From: Eubacteriales bacterium
Lineage (GTDB): Bacteria > Bacillota > Clostridia > Christensenellales > CAG-138
Length of the DNA stretch: 64,000 bases
Direction of reading: 5' to 3'
NCBI GenBank assembly: GCA_028694155.1
Contig: JAQUTY010000001.1
Coordinates: forward strand, 124,001 to 188,000
Below the pieces are notes generated by a model, which was not told where the DNA came from, made no database searches, and was given only the letters and a program-made list of their open reading frames with translations. A program made the position numbers and the translations under genes. How positions within the stretch are numbered: position 1 is the first letter of the stretch; each line of letters opens with the position of its first letter. Shown in pieces: positions 41,029-49,525 of this stretch.

Positions 41029-42123
41029 CTATATCGGACGCAAAATGTACCAGAAATTGTGAGCGTATAGCGTCTCGTACTCTATATTCTTGTCGAAGTA
41101 TAGATAATCATCATCATATGCCAAGATAAGCGTTTGAGTATTCCCATTCTCGTCTTGATAATCCAAATAGAAATGGACAACTGTATATTCGCTGTAGCCC
41201 ACTCCATCTTGAGGCCATATCACTCTGAATCTTTTGAATGGAAACTCGCCATATGATGAGCAGAAATGTGCAAACGCTTTGCCCACCTCGCTTTGTTCGC
41301 TAACGGGAGTGCCGTTCGCTAAGAAAAGACCGAATTGAGATAAATCTGACCGATCAACCACATAATCCACAGTCTCAGCCTTAATATCATCAGCGTAAAA
41401 ATATGTGATTATAGCGTAGAATTGATTCTCATCAGCATTTATCACATCAAGTAAATATTGCTTGGCACTGGCATAATTGAGTGTATCGGGCAACTTGGGA
41501 TACGTCCCGATGGAGGTCGAACCATAATCTGAAAACGATGTTGCAATCCCTTCAACCAGTCTGTCAATCAGTTCTTCGCTACTCGTCTTGTATTCTATGG
41601 TAAACTCATAGCAACCATTGTCCATGCAAAAAACAAAATATCTGTACTTCTTATGGTATCTCTCATCGCCGGGCATCTCATCGTATGAACGTGCGAGTGC
41701 TTCATATCCTCCTATATTGAGCGTGTATGTTTCTTCGTTTCGTGGAGAATGTCCATTTATCATATTGTTCGCTTTTTGAAGTCTGAAGACTCTTTCACGT
41801 TCTTGTTGCTGGTCGTTTCGATACCATGACACTTCTATATCCAATTTGACGTCACTATTCTCGTTGAGTGCATCACACTCAATATATCCCGCCATGCATA
41901 CGTTCCAGTCAAATTCAACCAGCTCAAGGCGAAAGTGATAGACATCACATTCTATCACTACTGGTTCTTCCCCATGTGATATTGGCTCGGAAGTAGTCAC
42001 CTGCGAAGTCACAACAGAATCGATCTTATCCGATCCATCACTTAATAAATCAGTCTTGGAGCTTGGAGCACAAGAAAGTGTCAGTGTCACGAACAGTGTA
42101 AATACAATAATTATCCGTTTCAT
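41029..42123 (-). CDS. Putative lipoprotein immunity protein, cassette C
   Basis: The 364-residue protein begins MKRIIIVFTLFVTLTLSC, with lipidation Cys at 18. ATG 42123 follows GGAGG by 5 nt; an upstream in-frame extension lacks a site. The mature region is acidic and unrecognised. It is 17 bp after the JAMM-tipped RHS gene, so it is the likely partner. Confidence 0.65.
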   Translation of the reverse strand: MKRIIIVFTLFVTLTLSCAPSSKTDLLSDGSDKIDSVVTSQVTTSEPISHGEEPVVIECDVYHFRLELVEFDWNVCMAGYIECDALNENSDVKLDIEVSWYRNDQQQERERVFRLQKANNMINGHSPRNEETYTLNIGGYEALARSYDEMPGDERYHKKYRYFVFCMDNGCYEFTIEYKTSSEELIDRLVEGIATSFSDYGSTSIGTYPKLPDTLNYASAKQYLLDVINADENQFYAIITYFYADDIKAETVDYVVDRSDLSQFGLFLANGTPVSEQSEVGKAFAHFCSSYGEFPFKRFRVIWPQDGVGYSEYTVVHFYLDYQDENGNTQTLILAYDDDYLYFDKNIEYETLYAHNFWYILRPI

Positions 42124-42140
42124 AGCTTCCTCCAATATAT

Positions 42141-43034
42141 CTATTTGCAGTAGCGGTAGGATTTAAGACCGCCACTTTGATTCAGCGCATAATAAGTTGT
42201 TTGGTGATTCAAAGTTACTACGTAACCCTTATAAATCTCTCCGCCAGATTCGTATCGAAAATTCCTAAGTGATTTCATATCTATATCACTTGCAATTATT
42301 GAGCTTCCTTCCGGATGCGTGTGTATAATCGCCACAACTCTGTATTTCCATTCATCAGGTAATGACTTGTGTTTCCGCATTTCGCTGAACTCATAAAAGA
42401 ATACGAAGTTGTCGTATCCATCAGTCCTTGGCATCGCATATCCATATGTTTTGTTGCCCTCAAGATCAGTCGTGCAATAGATGTAAGATGCGTATTCTAC
42501 GTCGTGGGAAAGCCCGTTACTATATTCATCGTGAAAGGCATTCAAAGCTTCCCGTTCTGTTGCGTATCCTTCACGATTCCTATTGGGATTTGCGGAAATA
42601 TAGTCAGCAACCTTCTCAATTGAGAAAGGTCTACAACCACCTTCGTCGCTCATGTTCACAGGATTGTTGAGACAGTAGGCGTAGCTGTTGTGACCGAGAA
42701 CGCCTTGACCTGTGGATAGAAGCACGTCTGACGAGATGAAGCGACCGACTTCGGGATTGTAGTAGCGACTTTGCAGGTAGTGCCAGCCGGTTTCGGTGTC
42801 GTACACATAGCCACGGTAGCGGAAGGGTTGGTTCTGTCCTAATGAAGTTGCCAAGGTGCCGGTGCCATACTCGCAAAAAGTTGGTAGCGATGCGGAGGCG
42901 TTGAGAGCGCGTTTACAAGCGAACAGCCGCAGCAAGCGTGACTTTTTGCGAAGAGGAGAAGCGACGGAGCTAATGAGCTTTCGCCTTAATGCGGAAGCGA
43001 TAGGGCGAAGTCCGCGCCGACGAGTTTGCCCCAT
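42141..43034 (-). CDS. RHS core with JAMM-like tip, cassette C
   Basis: The frame starts with a basic stretch encoded by the 157-bp insertion (MGQTRRRGLRPIASALRRKL) and enters the RHS core at GTGTLATSLGQNQPFRYRGY. After LNNPVNMSDEGG the tip has VVAIIHTHPEGSSIIASDID, the H-x-H-x(n)-S-x-D metal pattern of JAB/MPN (JAMM) peptidases seen in polymorphic toxins. The upstream RHS part is in another frame and stops in the insertion. No ribosome site precedes the ATG, so expression is doubtful. Confidence 0.7.
   Translation of the reverse strand: MGQTRRRGLRPIASALRRKLISSVASPLRKKSRLLRLFACKRALNASASLPTFCEYGTGTLATSLGQNQPFRYRGYVYDTETGWHYLQSRYYNPEVGRFISSDVLLSTGQGVLGHNSYAYCLNNPVNMSDEGGCRPFSIEKVADYISANPNRNREGYATEREALNAFHDEYSNGLSHDVEYASYIYCTTDLEGNKTYGYAMPRTDGYDNFVFFYEFSEMRKHKSLPDEWKYRVVAIIHTHPEGSSIIASDIDMKSLRNFRYESGGEIYKGYVVTLNHQTTYYALNQSGGLKSYRYCK
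42868..43024 (-). repeat. 157-bp insertion in RHS, copy 1
   Basis: Compared with uninterrupted cassettes (B, F), 157 bp separate the codons for TWGK from those for TGTLATSLG. The block starts TACTCGCAAAAAG and ends CGCCGACGAG (plus strand), with internal inverted CGCAAAAAGT / ACTTTTTGCG. It is almost identical in three cassettes. Confidence 0.85.
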
Positions 43035-43219
43035 GTATCATATGCGTATTGTACAATGGTTGTGCCTGCGTTGTCAAGTAAATTTATTACATCGCCTTGC
43101 ACGTTTCTTTGGTAATAGTAGGTTGTGTAGGTGCTTCCGCTGTTGGTCGAATAGTCAGCTGCTACTAAACGTCCGCTGCTGTCGTAGCTGAAACGCTGGT
43201 AGATTGAACCTGCTGTCAT
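42986..43219 (-). pseudogene. RHS fragment upstream of the insertion, cassette C
   Basis: The frame MTAGSIYQRFSYDSSGRLVA through YAYDTWGKL enters the insertion and stops at ADFALSLPH. It begins abruptly next to the cassette D immunity gene, with no junction repeat, so the cassettes joined here by recombination inside the RHS core. Confidence 0.8.
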
Positions 43220-43236
43220 GCCGAATTATAGTAATG

Positions 43237-43656
43237 TCAATTCACATTAAATACTTTTCCTAGAACGAACAAGTTTATTCCGCGTGATAGCAGCAACGAA
43301 ACGGGATATAGCACCATCACAAGCATTGCGGTCGTCGTATCAAATCTCAGGATAATGGCGCACAGTATAAACGGAACCGATAGCACCACATCTATAGCTA
43401 TTAGAATTGCTGTTGTTGTTCTGCGCAATGCACCACACTGTACACATATCCAGAACAAAGCATAGTGTATGGTCAGCGTTATCACGGAAAGCGCACACAG
43501 CCAACCCAATTCCGTCATTGTAGTGTCAGCAAACAATACCCATAATGCAGCATAAGGTACACATAGGAACAATTCCATTACTACATACTGGGCAACTATA
43601 AGCACGTTAAACAGCAGCGCATGAGAGTCGATTGATTTTTCTATCCTTTTTATCAT
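43237..43656 (-). CDS. Putative four-helix membrane immunity protein, cassette D
   Basis: The 139-residue protein has four hydrophobic segments (about residues 15-45, 50-72, 80-103, 112-133) and short loops. It lies 19 bp after the papain/LRAT-like RHS tip. Unlike the other five partners it is a polytopic membrane protein rather than a lipoprotein. Role inferred from position. Confidence 0.55.
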   Translation of the reverse strand: MIKRIEKSIDSHALLFNVLIVAQYVVMELFLCVPYAALWVLFADTTMTELGWLCALSVITLTIHYALFWICVQCGALRRTTTAILIAIDVVLSVPFILCAIILRFDTTTAMLVMVLYPVSLLLSRGINLFVLGKVFNVN

Positions 43657-43675
43657 TTATTCTCTCCTTCGTAAT

Positions 43676-44602
43676 CTATTTAATTTCGAATGTTACTATA
43701 TAACCACCCAGCCTGGAGCCACCCCCTGGTGCTTGCGAACTGCAACCCATTGTTGCATTAACTAGACAAGAAAATGCTTTTGACGGTAGCATACAATCTG
43801 ATGCATCTGAAAGTTGATCACTATATCCAGTATCTGCACTAGCCAATATTGATAAAGAATACTGTGAACAATTATTGGTATATAAATTGTACTCTCCTGT
43901 AGGATTCTGTGCAATACTTACGCAAATAGAGTAATCCCCGTAAAGATACTTCATTTTATCATATGATCCTGAATACTGAGCTGCATCATTGATATCTGCT
44001 ATAGTTGGAATGCCAGTGCATTCATATTTCAAACACCACGTTTTAGCTTCAACATCTCCAAATATACATGTAATCCTACCAGAACTGCTGGAGCTACTGC
44101 TCCCAGCTCCCCAATAAAAATGCCACCAGGTGCCATTGTCATCTTGAATTAGAATGCCAATGTGTCCAAGTCCCGATGAATCATATAGTACTATTGCATC
44201 GAGTCCACTTGGGTCACTCATGTTTATGGGATTGTTGAGGCAGTAGGCGTAGCTGTTGTGTCCTAGTACGCCTTGACCGGTGGAGAGGAGGACGTCTGAG
44301 CTAATGAAGCGACCGACTTCGGGGTTGTAGTAGCGACTTTGCAGGTAGTACCAGCCGGTTTCGGTATCGTAGACGTACCCACGGTAGCGGAAAGGCTGGT
44401 TTGCGCCTAATGTAGTTGCCAAGGTGCCGGTGCCATACTCGCAAAAAGTTGGTAGCGATGCGGAGGCGTTGAGAGTGCGTTTACAAGCGAACAGCCGCAG
44501 CAAGCGTGACTTTTTGCGAAGAGGAGAAGCGACGGAGCTAATGAGCTTTCGCCTTAATGCGGAAGCGATAGGGCGAAGTCCGCGCCAACGAGTTTGCCCC
44601 AT
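43676..44602 (-). CDS. RHS core with NlpC/LRAT-like tip, cassette D
   Basis: As in cassette C, the frame begins in the insertion (MGQTRWRGLRPIASALRRKL) and enters the core. After LNNPINMSDPSG the tip reads GLGHIGILIQDDNGTWWHFY and later YNLYTNNCSQYSLSILA. A HxG strand followed by an NNC helix is the circularly permuted NlpC/P60-LRAT arrangement of cysteine peptidases or acyltransferases. Catalytic His and Cys are visible. The upstream RHS part is in another frame. Confidence 0.65.
   Translation of the reverse strand: MGQTRWRGLRPIASALRRKLISSVASPLRKKSRLLRLFACKRTLNASASLPTFCEYGTGTLATTLGANQPFRYRGYVYDTETGWYYLQSRYYNPEVGRFISSDVLLSTGQGVLGHNSYAYCLNNPINMSDPSGLDAIVLYDSSGLGHIGILIQDDNGTWWHFYWGAGSSSSSSSGRITCIFGDVEAKTWCLKYECTGIPTIADINDAAQYSGSYDKMKYLYGDYSICVSIAQNPTGEYNLYTNNCSQYSLSILASADTGYSDQLSDASDCMLPSKAFSCLVNATMGCSSQAPGGGSRLGGYIVTFEIK
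44436..44592 (-). repeat. 157-bp insertion in RHS, copy 2
   Basis: Same length and position in the RHS core as the copy at 42868, with only a few base differences (for example CGCGCCAACG for CGCGCCGACG near the end). Confidence 0.85.
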
Positions 44603-45261
44603 GTATCATATGCATATTGTACAATGGTTGTGTCTGCGCTGTCAAGTAAATTTATTACATCGCCTTGTGCATTTCTTTGGTAATAGTAGGTCGTGTAGTT
44701 AGTGCCGCTGTTGGTCGAGTAATCGACTGCAACTAATCTTCCGCTGCTGTCGTAGCTGAAACGCTGATAGATTGAACCTGCTGTCATGCCAATGAGGACA
44801 GAACCATTGTAATAGTAGTTGGTGGTTACACCGTTTACGGTCTTTTGCGTGCGCAGGCCGTTCTCATCATAGGCGTAGGCAATGTTCTGCCCCGATGATG
44901 TGCTGTTTGTAAGTCGTTTCCCTTCCCACGAAAGGGTTTTGCCAAGATAGCTTGTGGCGTTGCCCATTTCATCATAGGACAGGTTTTGCGTGTTGGTCAG
45001 GGTTTGCACTCCGGCTGCGCTCACCGTGTAGGTCTTCATCTGCGTCAGCTGATCCTGCCATGTATCATTGCCATACTCATACTTGACCGTTTCGATTGCG
45101 CATATGTTGTTGCCACTCCTTGGCGAGCTGTCGGGCGTGCCGTCTCTGAGACTGCCACTGCTCCACTGTGCGTACAAAGTAATATTTCCTGTCATAACTA
45201 TACTTCCACTTGGCTGATAGCTCGTTCCGCTGCCATCGGCAAGAGTGTTCTGCAATTTCAT
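44554..45261 (-). pseudogene. RHS fragment, cassette D upstream part
   Basis: The 235 residues begin MKLQNTLADGSG, then a Listeria-Bacteroides-type repeat (MTGNITLYAQWS), YD repeats (LTSTQ-like LTNTQNLSYDEMGNATSYLG) and YAYDTWGKL. The frame then stops in the insertion at ADFALSLPH. The tip continues in another frame. Confidence 0.8.
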
Positions 45262-45310
45262 TATGTCCGCATATTAGCCTGAATTGCATAAGGGCTGTTT
45301 GTCAAGGGCA
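45255..45310 (-). repeat. RHS cassette junction, partial copy 4
   Basis: Only the core of the junction remains: GCCTGAATTGCATAAGGGCT followed by GTTTGTCAAGG. The foldable block is missing. Confidence 0.6.
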
Positions 45311-45382
45311 GAAAGTCTGATGTTTGGGGATAATTTGGTTCCTTCGTCGACACGAAGGAACCGTCCCTGTGTGCGAATCGCT

Positions 45383-46396
45383 TTATGAGGCTGCATCAAG
45401 TGGATATGAACTTCCATTGTAATAAATACGATCGCCGTACAGATAGATGTAGCAATGAGTGTTTCCGTCGTTCGTGTCCACGCAAATGAGATGCATTTTA
45501 TTCGGGAGACAATAATCATGCACTATTTTGCATGACGAACTTCTAAGGGCTCTTGTTTGCATTAACGTCAATAAATAGTATCGGAAACCATACTTCTTGC
45601 TGTAATCGTCTCCCACAGATACCGGTTCATCATTGAGAATTACTGTTCCATCCACTGTTATGGCAGTCAGTAGAAATTGGTGTCGTTCCCACTTTCCCAA
45701 ATAGACCACGCCATCGCGCAAATCAAAAAAACGACAGTCCGAATTGATTGTCCAAAGCGTCTTCATCCCTTCTGCTTGTGAAAAGAGAAATGCATTGCCC
45801 TGTGATGTTTCCACCAATAAGACCAGATCATCCTGCCCGAGGATTTTCATATAAGAAGCATCTTCAAAAAGTAGCTTTACATCTTGATTTTCCCAATCGC
45901 CATAATAAATCATTTCATTATAAACATAGAGCATGTGACCATCGGAAAAGACATATCCATATTGTATGTTTTTCTCAAAGGAACACATTGAGTTGTCACG
46001 CAGATTAAAGCGAACCATAATCGGTTTATCGTAAATATTTGCGCCAAGGCCAATCGCATAGAGGTATTCCCCCTGCATCTGAAGGTTGGCAAAGTAGCCT
46101 TCCTTCAATAAGACAGCTTGTCCATTTTCACTGAAATAGTAGAGTCCCTGTACGCCATTATGATTTTTGCTTCGAAAAACCCCTCCGTCCGTCACAATCA
46201 CATTGTTCTCTAAATAACTCGCGCGGTTTTGCGCTGCGTCCGGAACCTCCGATATGCCGGCGGAGAACAACTGTTCCCATGTTTGCTCGTCCATGATGCG
46301 CGCATCTCGCTTTTGACATGCACAAAAAAGCATGAGCATTGCGAATACTACACAAATGGTGAGCATTCTTTTTAAGGCTTTATTATCTTCCATCAT
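45383..46396 (-). CDS. Putative lipoprotein immunity protein, cassette F
   Basis: The 337-residue protein has a signal peptide ending LMLFCAC and repeated short beta motifs (DGGVFRS, GLYYFSENGQ, HMLYVYNEMIYYGD) that suggest a beta-propeller. Its ATG overlaps the RHS stop by 14 bp, so it is translationally coupled to the caspase-like tip. Immunity role is inferred. Confidence 0.65.
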   Translation of the reverse strand: MMEDNKALKRMLTICVVFAMLMLFCACQKRDARIMDEQTWEQLFSAGISEVPDAAQNRASYLENNVIVTDGGVFRSKNHNGVQGLYYFSENGQAVLLKEGYFANLQMQGEYLYAIGLGANIYDKPIMVRFNLRDNSMCSFEKNIQYGYVFSDGHMLYVYNEMIYYGDWENQDVKLLFEDASYMKILGQDDLVLLVETSQGNAFLFSQAEGMKTLWTINSDCRFFDLRDGVVYLGKWERHQFLLTAITVDGTVILNDEPVSVGDDYSKKYGFRYYLLTLMQTRALRSSSCKIVHDYCLPNKMHLICVDTNDGNTHCYIYLYGDRIYYNGSSYPLDAAS

Positions 46397-47489
46397 ATTC
46401 CCTCCAACCGTTTCCCAGTATTATGCTAAGTTTATCGGTTCGAACATAATAAGTCCCATTATAACATGAGTAGCTTACCCCTCTGGACGTTGCGACAACA
46501 CGTGTTTTTGTGGCCTTCGCAAATTTCTCTGCAAATCCGGAAGCGTGACAGGAGTAGAAATAAACTTTCCCTCTAAAGTTCTTTTCTTCAAATCCAGAAA
46601 AATCTGAGTAGTAGACGCCTTCTTTGTCTAGTGCAAATCCTTCTGTACTTGAATGAATGAATAGATAAACGTCATCAACATCACCATCTATTGCGTTCCA
46701 CTCTCTAGTCAAATCCTCAAACGATGATACACCTTTATATACAAATATTTGATAATCCATTCGCGCACTTATTGCAAATGCGAAATGTTCAAGCGGGGCC
46801 GTCGTTTCTTCATAATCGTAATAAATAAATATTGCTCTACGCTTTTTCTCTCTCCTTCCTTTGTATGATGGGCTTCCCCCATCAGAACACGTTGAGATCC
46901 AATCATTATCAAAAGAGCTTGTTCCGCTCAAATCGCTCATATTCACTGGATTGTTGAGGCAGTAGGCGTAGCTGTTATGACCGAGAACGCCCTGACCTGT
47001 GGATAGAAGCACGTCTGACGAGATGAAGCGACCGACTTCGGGGTTGTAGTAGCGTGACTGCAGGTAGTACCAGCCAGTTTCGGCATCGTAGACGTAGCCA
47101 CGGTAGCGGAAGGGTTGGTTCTGTCCTAATGAAGTTGCCAAGGTGCCTGTGCATGAGGTTTGTTTACCCCATGTATCATAGGTATATTGTACAACAGTGT
47201 TGCCGCTGCCGTCAATAAGTTTTATTATGTCACCCTGACCGTTGCGAACGTAATAATAGGTTGTGTAGGTGCTTCCGCTGTTGGTCGAGTAATCGACTGC
47301 AACCAAACGTCCGCTGCTGTCGTAGCTGAAACGCTGGTAGATTGAACCTGCTGTCATGCCAATGAGGACAGAACCATTGTAGTAGTAGTTGGTTACATCC
47401 TGCTCATACACTTTTTGCGTTCGCAAGCCACTTTCATCATAGGCAAAATTGCATTTTCTTTTTGTTCTCAATATGAGCCTAAAATGCAA
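46383..47489 (-). CDS. RHS core with caspase-like tip, cassette F
   Basis: The 368-residue frame starts in the junction repeat (MHFRLILRTKRKCN), runs through YD repeats and the uninterrupted core, then LNNPVNMSDLSG near residue 195. The tip has DDVYLFIHSSTEGFAL and VYFYSCHASGFAEKFAKATK, then TRVVATSRGVSY, a His ... Cys layout like caspase/CHAT-type cysteine peptidases. The tip is in frame. The N-terminal secretion part is absent. Peptidase assignment is by motif layout only. Confidence 0.7.
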   Translation of the reverse strand: MHFRLILRTKRKCNFAYDESGLRTQKVYEQDVTNYYYNGSVLIGMTAGSIYQRFSYDSSGRLVAVDYSTNSGSTYTTYYYVRNGQGDIIKLIDGSGNTVVQYTYDTWGKQTSCTGTLATSLGQNQPFRYRGYVYDAETGWYYLQSRYYNPEVGRFISSDVLLSTGQGVLGHNSYAYCLNNPVNMSDLSGTSSFDNDWISTCSDGGSPSYKGRREKKRRAIFIYYDYEETTAPLEHFAFAISARMDYQIFVYKGVSSFEDLTREWNAIDGDVDDVYLFIHSSTEGFALDKEGVYYSDFSGFEEKNFRGKVYFYSCHASGFAEKFAKATKTRVVATSRGVSYSCYNGTYYVRTDKLSIILGNGWREYDGR

Positions 47490-47515
47490 AAGGGCTGTTT
47501 GTCAAGGTGCTTGTC
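47450..47515 (-). repeat. RHS cassette junction, partial copy 5
   Basis: The AGCCTAAAATGCAAAAGGGC and GTTTGTCAAGGTGC parts are kept; the foldable block is replaced by unrelated sequence (from about 47515). Confidence 0.65.
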
Positions 47516-47677
47516 CTATGGACGCATCATATTAGACACGAACCGAATCCTATTCTGAGTGCTCGAAATATGCTCTTACTCATCAATTTATCCTCCAATG
47601 CTGTTTTGTCCTTCGATGTACAACCTCTGATAAAAACACTTTACAAAGTGCTTGCCAGTTAGGCTATCTCATGTCTC

Positions 47678-47746
47678 ATTTTCAAAACTGTTTTCAGTAA
47701 AGTCATATGCATCTGCCTCCACTGGTTGGTCTGCATATGGTTGTAG
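47678..47746 (-). pseudogene. 3' remnant of another metallopeptidase tip
   Basis: A short frame reads LQPYADQPVEADAYDFTENS and ends FENET. It resembles the C-terminus of tip A (QPIEADAREFAGQPAY). It starts at the stop codon of the cassette E partner, so it is a leftover of a displaced tip. The rest of 47516-47677 shows no gene. Confidence 0.45.
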
Positions 47747-48400
47747 TTACGTTATCGGCATCTGCCCAAATAATGAAGCAACCATTTCATTACTCAACTC
47801 GGCATAACGATACTCAACTGTACTAATATAGAAGCGGTCGTTACTATCTTTTATCACAGTTATTGTTTGATAAATTTGCGGAAAACCATCATACACTATT
47901 TGCAACGAGGCTGTTCCCTTTCCCGGCAACGCCGGCATATCATCGGCATTGCTTGATAAGTAGAGCTCAATTACCTTGTAAATGATACCTTGATCTTTTA
48001 GACAAGCGTCTTCTACTACAATCTGTTTTGTAATATCGCTATATTCTGATTCGATCTTGATATATTCGATGGGGTCATTATTAATGACCGGTTCCCCAAT
48101 ATCAGCACGAACCAACAGGTTATACTTTGAATTGCCGAATTTTTCCTTTATAAATAGAAAGATTTGATCTTCATCATTGCGCAGGGTGTATATCCATTCT
48201 CCGCTGTCAAGCTTCCCAATGCGTTTAGCAACATCTATGGCCTCCGACCTTTGGCAGAACACATACTGTACTCCATCAACCTCGAGTGCTTTTTGAGTGA
48301 ACGAATATGTTTTCTGTGTGCACGCAAAGCAAAAAGAAGCCATCAGCCACGACAGTACAGTCAAAACCATTATTTTACATATGAATTTATTGAGCTTCAT
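47747..48400 (-). CDS. Putative lipoprotein immunity protein, cassette E
   Basis: The 217-residue protein begins MKLNKFICKIMVLTVLSWLM, with the lipobox ASFCFAC. It follows the JAMM-like tip of cassette E by 18 bp. The mature part is acidic and unrecognised. Role by position. Confidence 0.6.
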   Translation of the reverse strand: MKLNKFICKIMVLTVLSWLMASFCFACTQKTYSFTQKALEVDGVQYVFCQRSEAIDVAKRIGKLDSGEWIYTLRNDEDQIFLFIKEKFGNSKYNLLVRADIGEPVINNDPIEYIKIESEYSDITKQIVVEDACLKDQGIIYKVIELYLSSNADDMPALPGKGTASLQIVYDGFPQIYQTITVIKDSNDRFYISTVEYRYAELSNEMVASLFGQMPIT

Positions 48401-48418
48401 CGCGCTGATCTCCTTCGT

Positions 48419-49381
48419 TTAGTTTACGCAAATATACTGTGTTGTATCTATTGGCAGACCGGTTCTGATTGGGATCAAGCTTGAACATGCTATTCCATCA
48501 TTAAACATCCCATTGAACCCACTAGTCCATGATATCTTGTATAGATTACCTGACGCAACATCGCTCATATAGCAGTATCCTATATTGCAAGCAACGAAGC
48601 AATCGCCTGTGGAAAAATATGCATTTGCTCCACTTGTATGCCCATTGCAATAGGGATGAGTATGAACAAATGCGACCACATTTGGTAAGCTACCGTAAGT
48701 TAAGAATTTCCCGATAACATTATCATGCTCTCCCACGAACACATTGGATAAATAGTATCTATTTGCATATTTGTTTGTCTGAGCGTCGAAGTACTGTTCA
48801 TAATAAATTACGGCACATACTTCTCGGTCAAGACTCATTGTCAGATAATTTGCCTGCTTCGCAAAATACTCCGCAGCGTCATCCATACTACTGAAAAATA
48901 GTCTTTTTCTATATATGCGCAACTCCTTCCATACATTGTTCTTCCCATCCGTACATTCGGCATTCTCGCTTCGACACAATCTACCACTCGGGTCACTCAT
49001 GTTTATGGGATTGTTGAGGCAGTAGGCGTAGCTGTTGTGACCGAGAACGCCCTGACCGGTGGATAGAAGCACGTCAGAGGATAAGAAGCGGCCTACTTCC
49101 GGGTTGTAGTAGCGACTTTGCAGGTAGTACCACTGTGTTTCGCTGTCGTAGACGTACCCACGGTAGCGGAAGGGCTGATTTGCGCCTAATGAAGTTGCCA
49201 AGGTGCCGGTGCCATACTCGCAAAAAGTTGGTAGCGATGCGGAGGCGTTGAGAGTGCGTTTACAAGCGAACAGCCGCAGCAAGCATGACTTTTTGCGAAG
49301 AGGAGAAGCGACGGAGCTAATGAGCTTTCGCCTTAATGCGGAAGCGATAGAGCGAAGTCCGCGCCGACGAGTTAGCCCCAT
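48419..49381 (-). CDS. RHS core with JAMM-like tip, cassette E
   Basis: The frame starts in the insertion (MGLTRRRGLRSIASALRRKL), enters the core at GTGTLATSLG, and after LNNPINMSDPSG has a tip with VVAFVHTHPYCNGHTSGANA followed by YFSTGDCFVA. HTHP ... FSxGD is the pattern of JAB-related toxin domains (DUF4329 style). It is unrelated in sequence to the other JAMM tip outside that motif. The upstream RHS is out of frame. Confidence 0.65.
   Translation of the reverse strand: MGLTRRRGLRSIASALRRKLISSVASPLRKKSCLLRLFACKRTLNASASLPTFCEYGTGTLATSLGANQPFRYRGYVYDSETQWYYLQSRYYNPEVGRFLSSDVLLSTGQGVLGHNSYAYCLNNPINMSDPSGRLCRSENAECTDGKNNVWKELRIYRKRLFFSSMDDAAEYFAKQANYLTMSLDREVCAVIYYEQYFDAQTNKYANRYYLSNVFVGEHDNVIGKFLTYGSLPNVVAFVHTHPYCNGHTSGANAYFSTGDCFVACNIGYCYMSDVASGNLYKISWTSGFNGMFNDGIACSSLIPIRTGLPIDTTQYICVN
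49215..49371 (-). repeat. 157-bp insertion in RHS, copy 3
   Basis: Same length, ends and position as the copies at 42868 and 44436, with a few substitutions. Confidence 0.85.
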
Positions 49382-49525
49382 GTATCATATGCGTATTGTA
49401 CAATGGTTGCGCCTGTGCTGTCAAGTTGTTTATTACATCGCCTTGCGCATTTCTTTGGTAATAGTAGGTTGTGTAGGTGCTTCCGCTGTTGGTCGAATAG
49501 TCAGCTGCTACTAAACGTCCGCTGC
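49381..49525 (-). pseudogene. RHS fragment, cassette E upstream part, frameshifted
   Basis: SSGRLVAADYSTNSGSTYTT and YYYQRNAQGDVIN are followed by a one-base shift relative to the other copies (GTCAAGTTGTTTATT versus GTCAAGTAAATTTATT). The right edge at 49525 is fused to a polyvalent-protein gene. Confidence 0.75.
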
